Of a DNA stretch of 64,000 bases, positions 1 through 12,406 are shown one piece after another. Location: contig NC_133234.1 of assembly GCF_040436345.1 (NCBI RefSeq), positions 8,246,446-8,310,445 of the forward strand, read 5' to 3'. The notes beneath the pieces were generated by a model. The model was given only the letters and a program-made list of their open reading frames with translations. It had not been told where the DNA came from and made no database searches. The first letter of the stretch is position 1; every line of letters starts with the position of its first letter. This DNA comes from Pagrus major. Taxonomy: Eukaryota; Chordata; Actinopteri; Spariformes; Sparidae. Both the position numbers and the translations under genes were made by a program.

Positions 1-451
1 TAACAGGCATCCTCCCACTTCAGTCACTGATGCACGCACCTGACTATCTCCAGGCTTGCAGCCTGTTTAACAATTACGCAACTGCAAGAGACCCATTGAG
101 ACAGCGGAAGGTAGCACACTTACTAACATTATGTTAAAAAAAACAAAAAACTAAAGAAACTACAATTTCTGTCAAGGCCTTGATTCAAACATTCAAGGAT
201 TTTAAGGATCCAGGGGAACCTTGACCAATATCCACTGATTTTAATCTCTTCATTGCAATTTAAGGACGAATTCAGTCTGTAGGATGAAAACATTTCACTG
301 TATGAAGATTTCATTTGACGGTGACATGTTCTCCCTTTCGAAGTAAGACGAGAACTCCATCTGCAGGATAAATGGGCGTAACTGCGTGTTCATAATAGCA
401 CTGCCAATGTCAGTAAACATGCTCAGAAAAAAAAGGAAGGGTAAGTTCAAG
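1..451. other. No recognised gene (beyond adap1 3' end)
   Basis: I see no exon, RNA gene or recognisable repeat here. It lies beyond the candidate adap1 polyadenylation signal and is probably intergenic. Confidence 0.4.
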
Positions 452-457
452 TTTATT
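452..457 (-). promoter_or_regulatory. Candidate polyadenylation signal of adap1
   Basis: TTTATT on the plus strand reads AATAAA on the minus strand, about 1.36 kb after the adap1 stop codon. It would give a 3' UTR of about 1.35 kb (458-1815). I saw no competing gene in between. Use of this site is inferred. Confidence 0.35.
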
Positions 458-1815
458 TCAGCCTACGTCACTACAGCAAAGTCTGACTAGACAAGAAACA
501 CAAGGCTAAACTGGGGGTTCTGATAAAAATTCACTCAAGTGTTTTTGTTTTGGGGCTATGAATGGCTATAAATGCTGCGGCATGTGGCGTTGGCCCACAT
601 TATATACATACATATATACATTACAAGCATTATATGGCACTAAATACTTTAGAAAAATAAAAGTAAAATAAATAAGTTAGTATGACCAACAAGAATGAGA
701 GTTAAATGTATTAAAATAAGACCCAAGTTAAACCAGGAAAATCACTTCATCCTTGAGTTGAAATGTGTCACACTTGTATCATATGTAGTCCTAAAGAAGA
801 CACACACGTCAGATATGCTGAAACGACATAACGACTGAGGAGAAATCAAACACGGACACATGATTTCAGCTCCAACTGTATTAATCTTAAGATTTTTATA
901 ATGAAACAAACTATCACTGTGATTTTTAAGGTCAACACAACAATGTGTCTTTAAAACAAGATGCAAAACGTAAATAAAACAGTTGTAGAAGTGTTATATA
1001 AATTACAATCCTGTCACATTACAATCCTTTAAAGCAGCAATAACTGTCTACGATGACTCAGTATGTTCAACAGTACAAATAAATAAGAGAACAGCTGTCA
1101 GATTGAGGTTGTAAAAGAACCCTGTCTGGATGCAGATCAGCCACCTCCGGCTACGTTAACAGCGACGGTGATCACTGAGAGTTTGTGTGGTTTTATGCAT
1201 ATTTGTTGTTAACAGCACTTTGTAGGTTCAGGTATAACAGGGTGCCAGTGCCAGCGGTTCCACCTCACAGCGTCCTCAACGAAAACGTCACGATTCCACA
1301 CACACACACGGTAAGCCACTGTCATCAAAACTGTACATTCAATAAATTAACAATGCATTGTCTTTGTTAAGCAACCAGTGAAATGACTCTAGATTACATA
1401 ATTACATTAGATTACAGGTAGAATGAACCATTCACAAGACAAAATAGGGGAGGGGGGGTTGTTGCAGGGAAAGGGTCGGGGGAAAGGAAGGGTGATAATG
1501 TATAGCACAGGGTTGGTAGGCGCATTAGTGATGACATCATCTACCCTTTGGCCTCTGATCACCAACATTTCAACCCATGACAGGCTTTTAGTCCCATTAG
1601 AGTTCAAGTTTTCTACACACAGACAGACTTAAGTCCAACTGTCTCTTCTTTTCCTTCAACATCTTTTTTCTCATCCCGGCCCATCCCAAGACCCCCCTCC
1701 TGTCCCCCAACCCCACCCCACCACCTCCCGCCACGGTCTGTGGTCACACGTTGGGATTGTCTCTGATCTGATTGAGACTGGGCCGATCCAGCTGAGCTGT
1801 GGCTTCCTGTGGTCT

Positions 1816-1844
1816 TCAAGGCTTGTGTTTAAAATGGGCCTCCA
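1816..1844 (-). CDS. adap1 terminal exon 11
   Basis: It completes a split valine and encodes VEAHFKHKP then TGA. The acceptor is TTTGCAG. The nine residues equal the human ADAP1 C-terminus as I recall it, so the call is firm despite the tiny size. Confidence 0.92.
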
Positions 1845-4800
1845 CTGCAAAGACACAAAATATTATACAGAACAACAGTTAAAAGGTGCAATATGTCGAA
1901 TTGGTCGAATTCATACTCAAAACAAACAGGGGGCAGCATGTCATCAGAGTAACCACAAACTGCTGCTAACTAGAGTTGCCTTTAGCTAGTTAGCTCAGTT
2001 AGCTGTGAATCTAGTGGTGCCGGACTGGGAGCTCTGAGCCCCAGGGGAGTGTTGGTGTTTACACTGCTAGCACGGGAGCTTTGGACGGGGAGGGGATGGG
2101 GCTAGCTGGTTAGATATTGCTGCAACACAAGACATAGATGTCAAAACTGTTATTTCTTCGCATTCTGTTGATACTTTTAGTACATTTTTGAATGTTTTCA
2201 ACTATAATTATTACATATTCGACCTTTAATAAAGCATGATTTTAACCAATATGTGTCATATTGACTTTAATTTGTGGCACGTTTAATACAAACAGATGAG
2301 GTAATACAAAATGCTTGCAGGAGATGAAATTAAAGGCACCCTGTGAGCCTAATAACAAAATGCTGAATGGGAGATGGCATTGAGTGACATAAGCTAGTGG
2401 AACAGAGGCTAGCCTTGATGTGACATCATGACTCAGGTTTTCTATACAGACAGCATATGTAGTAATTACCACACTAACTACCACACTAAACATGGCTGAC
2501 TGCGACAAAATGAATTCCCCTTGGCAACCGTCAGCAGTGCAGCCTCCTTTCATAGGAAAATGAAACAGAGGAGGAAAAATGATGCATGAGGTAACAGACA
2601 CCATTACACATTTTAATTTACTGCTCTTTTATACTTAAAATGTATCTAAAAATGTCCATTTACCAGCCTCATACAAATACTGTAGTCTATACATGAATTC
2701 CACACACATCCCACTGTTATGAGGTTGAGGAAGATGGTGCTGCTCCGAGTTTACAAGTAGAAAGTCTGATTTGAGTGGCATTCATTGTATTTTAATTAGG
2801 CAGGCTGGAAATCATCGAGTTCTGAGCTGTCTAGAACTCACCCTGAGCCGTGTAACTGTCTCAGGCAGACAGCAGTGAGAGAGACCAGCGAGCTGTCAGT
2901 AAAACACTGTTAGCAGAGAACAGTTATGGTTGACTGCCTACTAGCCGAGTGAGGTTTCACTCTGCTGTCAGTCACCCCAGATGGGACTTGAACCCACAAT
3001 CCCTGGCTTAGGAGGCCAGTGCCTTATCCATTGGGCCACTGGGGCTTCTCTGGCTCCCAGTTGACTACTTCTGTGGTGATGCAGTGAAAGGCAACAATAC
3101 AGGAAGCATATTGTGTGTGGTGTGTGGTTATTATAAAGGATGAATCCAAACTGTCTACCCTCTGGACTTGTGGATTAAGCCGTCTTGGCCTTCAGTCGTA
3201 TGTGCGGTGACTGGAAAAACTATGAGATGTTTGTGTTGCAACGAATTGTGGGTAGTTAAATCACTGAAGACTGCACCCCAAGCGGACTCTGCAGAAGGGT
3301 TTGGACAGTCTTTAGCACTTGCAGGCTTCAGGGGAATGTACCTGCAAGTAGTCTGCGGGTCTGCAAGAGTGGTGAAGTCACCCAAAATGGGACTCAAACC
3401 TACAATTCCTGACATAGGAGGCCAGTGCCGTATCCATTAGGAAACTGGGGCTTCACATGTCTCACATCCATACAGTTTCAGTCCAAACATAACAATGGCC
3501 TCTGATGTCAATTTGGCATTGTCTAGCAGGCAGGCTTCAGGCTGTGTGCTTGTGGCCAAACCACAGTTGTTCAGACCAATTGGCATCCTATGAGGAACTA
3601 CGACCAGCAAGAGAAGTACTGTTCATTTGAAAAAAAAACCAAGACTGCTCCTCATGAGGTTAGCAAAGATGCTGTTATAGCATCAGTTATATCAGAACTG
3701 GTCAGTGTTTCTTCATTGAATGAAGAGCAATGAACGGCACTGAAGGTTATTCCTGTTGGAAAAGATGTATTCTTCTTTCGAATGGCTTTAGTAAGAGTTG
3801 GATTTACCAAAGGGCTCCACCATTATCAGAGAATGGTTTTGGTTCAGCAAGCTGTGGAATATGGGCCCTGCATGATTCCACTGCAGCACTCTGCCTTGAG
3901 TGGCCCCAGCTGGGACGCGAACCCACAATCCCTGTCTTAGGTGGCCAGTGCCATTAGGCCACTGGGCCTTCCTTAACATGCAAGCCAGCCAATTCCATCC
4001 CCATATTAAACAACTACACGTGTGTGCTGTGTGTAGAGATGGTGCGGTCGAGGAGTGAGCGGTTGCACAAGAGAGAGCGAGCTGCAGAAAAGAGTCGGTG
4101 AATGCGAGCAGAGCAGAGGATAAAAAGTTGTCAGTCAGGCAGGACAGGTCACAATGTGCCAGTTAATAAATGCAGCGGCTTATTAAGAGTTAACACCAGT
4201 CTCTCCCATTGTTTCCCAACTGCTGGAAAAGAGAAAGCGGTCGGTAACAAACCTGTCTACATTTAAGGGTATTGTCCGCAGTGGAAATGCACAACAGATC
4301 TGGCGTTTAGGTACAGTTACCAGGGGTTACGTACGACTCAAAGGTTACTATACCGAAAGTACTTCAGTGGAAAGGCAACAATGGCCCCCGATGCTACGGT
4401 GACATTTTCCCGTAAGGCAGCTGGATTCACGAGATCAAGTGATCATGTGGTTTTGCAACTCCATCTTGCCGGGCTTCAAGCTATCCGTCTGTGGCTAAAC
4501 CACAGTGGTTCAGACCAATCAGTGCCTTTGAGGAACTAGGGATTTATGTGTGACAACCTGCGAGAGAAGTGACTGTTCATTTGAAAACAACTTTTCACGT
4601 TAGGTCGAAGTTTAGATGTTAACGTAGAGTGTTTATTTATTTAAAGAAGAGCAAGGTTTTCCTCGATGGAGAAGATGTTTTGTTCTCTCGACTGACTTCA
4701 GCACGACTATGCCATGTGACTGTGTCAGACAGGAAGCAGCTGGTTTGCCAGCTAAGTAAAGTGGGGTAGCCTTGGAAGCTATATAAGACTACCAAGAGCT

Positions 4801-7800
4801 AGGTAATGGGCCATACATGGCTCCTCCCAGCTATCAGTCACCCCAGATGGGACTTGAACCCACAATCCCTGGCTTAGGAGGCCAGTGCCTTATCCATTGG
4901 GCCACTGGGGCTACAAAGATGTGTGATTTGGTTGCAGATATCGAGTGGGTTCCACTATAAAGCAACTATAGGGGAAGCACAATGTGTGGTTTTAGATACA
5001 ATAACAATGGCCCCTGACGCTACTGTGGCAGTAACAGAGAGGAAACATAAAAGAGATAAAGAGAAACACAAAGAGGAGGGGGAGGCACATGGAGACACAG
5101 TAAAGCACTGACAGAACAGAGAACTAGAGACTAAAGCACACTTTAGCTCAGAAATTATACTAAAATATGTCCCTTAAATGAGCACCACTTTATAGTCAAA
5201 GCCGCAAGTAGTTAAGAACCATGCGTATTTGTTTAGGTCAATACATCATCTTGTGGTACCGGTGCGTCCACGTACACTTGGATATAAAAACAGAGCCTAT
5301 AACAAAGGAGGGGACAGTTTATGACACAAAATACATCATGATGATGTTCACTATGTTGCTTGGTTTGTACCTTGTGTGTTAAAAGATACAACCATACAGA
5401 GACCCACGCTTAAAAGCATTGCTGCATAGTGCTGCTAGCCATCAAAAAACTCCACAGGGGACCTTAAAACATGGAACCATAAACACTTAAAACAAAAACA
5501 GGAATAAAGGCATCCTGTAGGTATTCAAATGTTTAGAGATTTCCTCACCTGCATATTCCTGTGGCCTCATTGGCCGATTGATGACCCTCTGGAAGGCAGC
5601 TATCCAATCTCGTTGCTCGGCCTCGGTCTCGCAGGCAAACAGGAACTTCCTGTCTGGCGTGACGATGGTGATGCCGTGGTTCCAGTGGTAGCCCTGCGTG
5701 GACGGGGGCAGGCCGGACAGGACAGTGTAGCTGTTCTCCTTACTGCCGATGAACACCTCGCCACGGGCATAGGCATCCTGGGAAGCAGAAAGAGAGAGAG
5801 AAAAGTCAAAGTTGTGTTAACAAACTAAGGGATCAGTCAGGACTAAAGGAAAGGTCATGTCTCCTTACCAGAGGGTCTTTAAAGTACATGAGTCTCCTGT
5901 CATCCATAGTAAACCACCTCTTCTTGAAGCCCTCTGTGTGCTGCGGCAGAGCAAGAGACAATTAAACTTTGAAGAGAGAAAAAACAGACTCAGCACACTG
6001 CAAACACTAGAATTGGTCATAAGAGGTCTACAGGGTGTCTGCAAGTCTTAACAAACTGAAGCCTTTCATTTTTGTTAGGTTAGGTAAGAATTAATTATAC
6101 ATAAATATATAAATAATATAAAATAAAGGTTGTAGTATGAGCTACAGCTATCATATACTGTACTAGCTATATAGTATACTTTAAAGAAATGTTTTACAAA
6201 CTGGGGGGTAGTCACAACATGAAAGACAAAAATTATATATACATATACACTGAACAAAAATATAAACGCAACACTTTTGTTTTTGCTCCCATTTTTCATG
6301 AGCTGAACTCAAAGATCTAAAACTTTTTCTGTATACACAAAAGATCCATTTCTCTCAAATATTGTTCACAAATCTGTCTAAATCTGTGTTAGTGAGCACT
6401 TCTCCTTTGCCGAGATAATCCATCCCACCTCACAGGTGTGGCATATCAAGATGCTGATTAGACAGCATGAATATTGCACAGGTGTGCCTTAGGCTGGCCA
6501 CAATAAAAGGCCACTCTGAAATGTGCAGTTTTGCTTTATTGGGGGGGTCTGAAAACCAGTCAGTATCTGGTGTGACCACCATTTGCCTCACATCTCCTTC
6601 GCATAGAGTTGATCAGGTTGTTGATTGTGGCCTGTGGGATGTTGGTCCACTCCTCTTCAATGGCTGTGCGAAGTTGCTGGATATTGGCAGGAACTGGAAC
6701 ACGCTGTCGTATACGTATCGTATACGTGTCGTATCCAGAGACAATAAAAGGCCACTCTAAAATGTTCAGTTTTATCACACAGCACAATGCCACAGGTGTC
6801 GCAAGTTTTGAGGGAGCGCGCAATTGGCATGCTGACTGCAGGAATTTCCACCAGACCTGTTGCCCGTGAATTGAATGTTCATTTCTCTACCATGAGCCGT
6901 CTCCAATAAAGCAAAACTGCACATTTCAGAGTGGCCTTTTATTCTGGCCAGCCTAAGGCACACCTGTGCCTAACCCTAACCCAACAATCAACAACCTGAT
7001 CAACTCTATGCGAAGGAGATGTGAGGCAAATGGTGGTCACACCAGATACCTCCCCAGACCCCCCAATAAAGCAAAACTGCACATTTCAGAGTGGCCTTTT
7101 ATTGTGGCCAGCCTAAGGCACACCTGTGCAATATTCATGCTGTCTAATCAGCATCTTGATATGCCACACCTGTGAGGTGGGATGGATTATCTCAGCAAAG
7201 GAGAAGTGCTCACTAACACAGATTTAGACAGATTTGTGAACAATATTTGAGAGAAATGGATCTTTTGTGTATATAGAAAAAGTTTTAGATCTTTGAGTTC
7301 AGCTCATGAAAAATGGGAGCAAAAACAAAAGTGTTGCGTTTATATTTTTTTTCAGTGTATATCAATATATAAAATCTATTTATTTATAATTTTTTACGAA
7401 ACACCAGATTCTTTGCCTTTTCTGGCCTCAATTACTTATTAATTGATTTATCAAACTTTTTCAAAATAAACATTCTGGTAGTGAGAGATTCAAAACAATT
7501 AGGGGGCAGCATATTGCGAGCGTAACCGCAAACTGTTGCTAACTGTAGCTGCCGTTAGCTCAGTTGGCCGTGCAGTTAGCAGTCCTGGGAGTTTTCTTAC
7601 ATATTGCTCATTTAACACAATGTGTTGAGGGGTTGCAAGTGCACATTGCATCATAATCCACCCACAATTCCGTGTGATATTATCCGCCATACTGTTGGAG
7701 GTGCAAGAGAGTTGATATTTATCCCTTATTTGTGGTACATATGTCGATCTGTCATCGGGTTACATTTCTGTGCTCCAAGTGTAGAGCACTTGCGCGCTAT

Positions 7801-10800
7801 AAACAAAAGTTGAAACTTTGTGGACTGAAGCATTGTCCCTACAGATTGCTTTATTGTCTTAGTGCTCTTCTCTAAGGCTGTTTCTCGTGGCTTGGGAATT
7901 TAAGAAATGCATATTTGGAGCTGCTGTCCTCATTTTTCATTAGATGCTGGTTTTTGCAAATCCCTGCACTACACCACTTCACGGTGGTTATGCACTGGCT
8001 CCGACACAAAAAGAAACATCTCAGAGTGATAACGACCTCTTTGTCTGCACCTCCAACAAAATGGAGGATTAGTCACTGCCCCCAAATACTGCATGTGTGT
8101 GCGTGTGTGACACACTAAGTCAAAATAAAGTTTTTGGGTAGGATTTGGGCAAATATAACTGTAATAACGTTATATTTAACATTATATATATAACATTAAT
8201 TTTCCTGATTTCACTGAAGAGGGGTGTGAGGATCCAGTGAGCACAACCACAACACAAACCTTTGGACCTGTTTTCTCCATAAAGCCTTCCTTCATGAAGT
8301 TTCGGGTCAGTTTGGGCACCAGCTTAATAAAAAAAAAATTGAAAAATTATGATTAGTGATCAAAGACCATTGTTTTCTCGACAATAAGCTCCATGACATT
8401 AAATAAGTCGCCCTCACCTCCTCGTCACTTGCTCCGGGGAAGGCCACCTGTAGGTAGTGGAACCTGGCCGCTCTGATAGCATTGAACCAGTCGACCATCT
8501 CCTGTAAAAACACCTTCAGTGACAACATGTCCTGCTGGAATCCCACGCACTGTCTATTCACAGTATGTATTTTTAGTCTGGGTGAATAATTTTTCTCCAG
8601 ATGCCTGGGAAGGTATCTTTTCCACACAGTAAGGTGCAGTCAAAGGCACCTCGGCTCTGTGGATGCTGCAGTGCTGTCGATAACTCCACCACAGAAACGA
8701 GAGTGACGGTGACACTGAATGAACCCAATGAACTCGCTCTGTCACAGCCGTCAGTAACACCGCTCAGCCAGCAGAGGGAGCAGTGCTATTCCTGTCTGAG
8801 GCTCCACTCTCTCCCCGGATGGTTAATAATATCTGTCTTTCTTCTATCTGATCTTCTCATTTTAGATGGACTCTCTCTCACTCTGTCTCAAACACACACA
8901 CATACACACAAACATAAATTGGTTCAAAATCAGAATGGTCAGAGCTTGAAAGGAGAATGAGGGCAAACTTTCCCCCCCTCCTCCTCCACATCTATTTATT
9001 ACTTCCTGGTTCTTTCTTGAAAACCAAAATAAATGAGTACTTAGTGTACTGGCTCAGAACATGTGTCTCTTTTTTCCTATCATTAGTACTAAATTTACAT
9101 TGTTCTTTCCAGGAAAGCCTCCAAGGAAACAGAACAGAAATCATGGGACCAATAAAATCAATTATTACCATAGCATTTACAAATACTTTCCTAAAGGTTT
9201 GCTGTTGATCCTACAAACCAAACAACATTTAATACTTTGATCACCACTTTACTGTAGATGCAAGTATACAACAAAGGACAGAAGATGAATCCGTCTGCAT
9301 TAAGTCAGCATGGCGTGGAGAGATCCCCCCCCCCCCCATGGAGAAGCTATGCTTAGACCTTACAGATGAATGCTGGGTTGGATGTGGTGCTTTCGACATG
9401 CTTTTTGAAGAGTAGCAGAAGGAGCAGCAAGTGGCAGACCTGAGAGACACGCGCTAACTAGCTTACAGGCTACGCATGATTCAAGTGGAAGGTTATTATC
9501 AGTCAGGGTTTCAGCAATATGGCAAATCTATTTTGTAACGCTTCCTGGATTAAATTCATTTAGTTTCATGAAACAGATTTTTCATTGGGCTGGCTCTGAT
9601 CTTTGAAATAAAACAATGCCCATGAGACCTATGAGAGTGCTGACTTTTAGTTTTAAGACTGTTTGAGGTTATCAGGACCTTGTACTTGTACTGGTCATAT
9701 ACTGTAGAAATCGCAGCCCTCTCTTTCCCCATAGCACCCCATTTTTGAACAGTAAGACAATTCTTGCTCTTTTCACTGAATATGGATGTAGACCCATTGA
9801 ATTAAAGCTAAAAGTCAGCATAGTTATGGTCTCAGAGCCAAAACAACACAAAATGTACCATTATCCAAATACAGTCTGGCTGCCATGTTACAGAAAATGC
9901 CAAAAGGAAATTAAATATTTCCGACTCTGTAAAGCAGGCAGCATGCATATTATACTGCTAACCTTGTATTAGTGCCCTGTATTACTGTAATCTAACACTT
10001 GACATGGAGTCTACGAGAAGCACACTCTTGTGCCATTGTGGGAAACGCTCCAGTAAAGAGTTTTTTTTAAAGGGAAATGCGAGCAGTGATAGGATTCACC
10101 AGTAGGCAATTTGAGGGGGGATGCCACCCCCCATGTTAACAGCATGACTAGAATGCATCGTGCCTTTCTGTCAGTTTAGCCTTGCTCTATAATATTCTCT
10201 AAACTAGATGGTGTCACCTTCATGATCAAAGTGACAAGTAGAAACGTATAGTCACGGAAGAGCCAGAGGAAATAATATAGACACACTGCTGCCTCTACTA
10301 AGGTTAAGGCATCCTGCAACAATGTCCTTTGGGACTCAACTCTATACTATGTTGTAGCATATACTCTATACTGTAAAGAGTAGTGTAGCAGTGTACCTTA
10401 GCATCACTGTGATAGACAAAGATGTTCCTTGTGCTGTTGTCTTTCAGGTAGGTGATCTGCAGGCCGCAGGGGTTGCCAATCTTGGCCGGCTGGAAGGTGG
10501 CATTGAGGGTCTCGATTTTCATCACCGCTTTGGGATCCCTCGCCTTGGTGGAGGAACGCATGAACAACAAAAAGAACATAGTCAAAGTCTCATATGCCTG
10601 AGTATTGCTGGCTTTTACCAAAGTGCAATTGTGCGTCTGTAAACACCCTTTAAAATCTGCTGCATCATCTCGCTTACATCCTGCTTGTTGAAGTATTTTA
10701 GCGCTCCCTCCCTCTCCGACAGGATGAACTTTCGGCTGAGAAACTGACCGTTGTCTCTTCCTCGTTTCCATAGAAACCCCTCTCTGTACCCTGGGCAGAG

Positions 10801-12372
10801 ACAGAGAGAGAGAGAAAAAAAGTGTGTGCGGTTGGGAGGATGGTATCAAAATCCCATCAGAGCAGATGAGAGATTAAACGGAGGAGGCATTAATAACAGT
10901 AATGGTGAGATGTTGTAGCTGGTTGGTGTAAGATGATCCTTCAGTTAAGCTGAAATCAAAGATCGTTTGAAATCGTGTTTAGAAGGGGAATGAGGAAAAG
11001 GAGATGGAGGGAGACAACACGACATCCAAGAGATGCAGCATGAGACAGCACGCAGAGATTTTATTGTCTCTAAAACTAAGAACATCCTCTTTTCATGTTA
11101 ATGATACGCTATTCTATTTATAGCCTGTAAAGTCTTCATCTTCTTCTTCTTTAGTCTATTTTGGTGTATAGCTCTGGCCACACTGCCTCCTTTTACTCCC
11201 TTTTCTCTCTTTCTCTATTTTGGTCATGCTGTGAAGTGTTTTCCCTCCGGATCTATTCTAGTGCCTTAATGGGTGGAGGATGTCTAAACACAATCAGGTA
11301 GTGCTCCGAAAAGGGGACTCATTTACATTTCAGCCATTTGACTCATGACATTAGCAAGAGTGTTTTCTAACGGGCGATGAAAGAGAAGTTAATTTGCTGA
11401 ATTAATACATAGTACAGAATAAAATAAATGAAATAGTTTAATCAAGAGGAAAACTGGATGAGAGGGGAGATCAATTAAGTAACAGGAACTTAAAGGGCTG
11501 ATTTGCCAAAAATTAGATACTGTGATATCCAACCATGACGACAGTTTTGTTCCACTTTCACACTTTAACTTTCCAGACTGCAGTTACAAAATGGCTTTAA
11601 TTGTGATTCGGGTGAGCCAATACTTTAAATGGAACTTAACTTAAACACAGTATTATTTAATTTTTTCGTGTGCTGGGTAGATAACTTAACCTAACACAAG
11701 ACAATGTGAGTTTGATGAACCTCCTCAGCAGTTTACAGGGTTGACGTCAAACATTAAAGCCAAAGTCTTATGTATAGCATGTACAGAACATGCCTCATTT
11801 ACATGTTCATACACAACTTCATGCCTCTACTGCTCTTTTTCATCTTCTTATTCAAGGCACACTGCCATTGATTGCCTCCCGTCTGTCTTCTCGTCCTCTG
11901 CGCTCATTTTGCTCCGTCTTGATGTGGGTGTGTGTCTTTGTGGCTGTGACTTTCTGACATGAAACATTCACCTACACTGGGATTACCTCATCGATCAATA
12001 GCCCTCCTTGTCCCCACCCTCGCCGCCTTCACTGACACTCTTTTCTTCCTCCTATCCTTTGCATAGCGGATCAATATTAACATTGGCTGCTGTGTAGGCC
12101 AGGTTACTGCCAGTAGTCAATTTCAGATGCCCACTCATGCACCCACACGCACACACACACACGCATACACCAATGTCATGCACCTCACAATGAATGATGA
12201 ACAGAGCCTGAAGGCCAAATAAAGATGACAGAATGACTCATATCATTGCCCTGTCTGCATGTATGCGCGCCTGTGTGCACGTTGCTCCACCGTAACAATA
12301 AACACATGAGGTCACTGCAAGCCAATCAGATGGCTCCATCTTCAACATGACTGTGAAATGTATACGAGTAGA

Positions 12373-12406
<34 letters not shown>

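Larger units (their letters stand above)
1845..5548. other. adap1 intron 10: tRNA cluster and repeats
   Basis: It holds four tRNA-Arg copies (listed separately) within diverged direct repeats. The segments near 3530-3640 and 4465-4590 share blocks such as CTGTGGCTAAACCACAG, so the tRNAs probably spread by local duplication. A MITE-like segment lies at about 1887-2230. It contains GGGGGCAGCATG and TAGCTAGTTAGCTCAGTTAGC, and the same motifs recur at 7500-7600. Confidence 0.55.

Noticed and set aside
6969-6983. Telomere-like CCTAACCCTAACCC
   Set aside because: Only two units at a junction inside the Tc1 mosaic; too short to call an interstitial telomere.
10304-10849. 181-codon minus-strand frame as one gene
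   Set aside because: It joins adap1 exons 5 and 6 regions through an intron with canonical splice sites; only part is coding.
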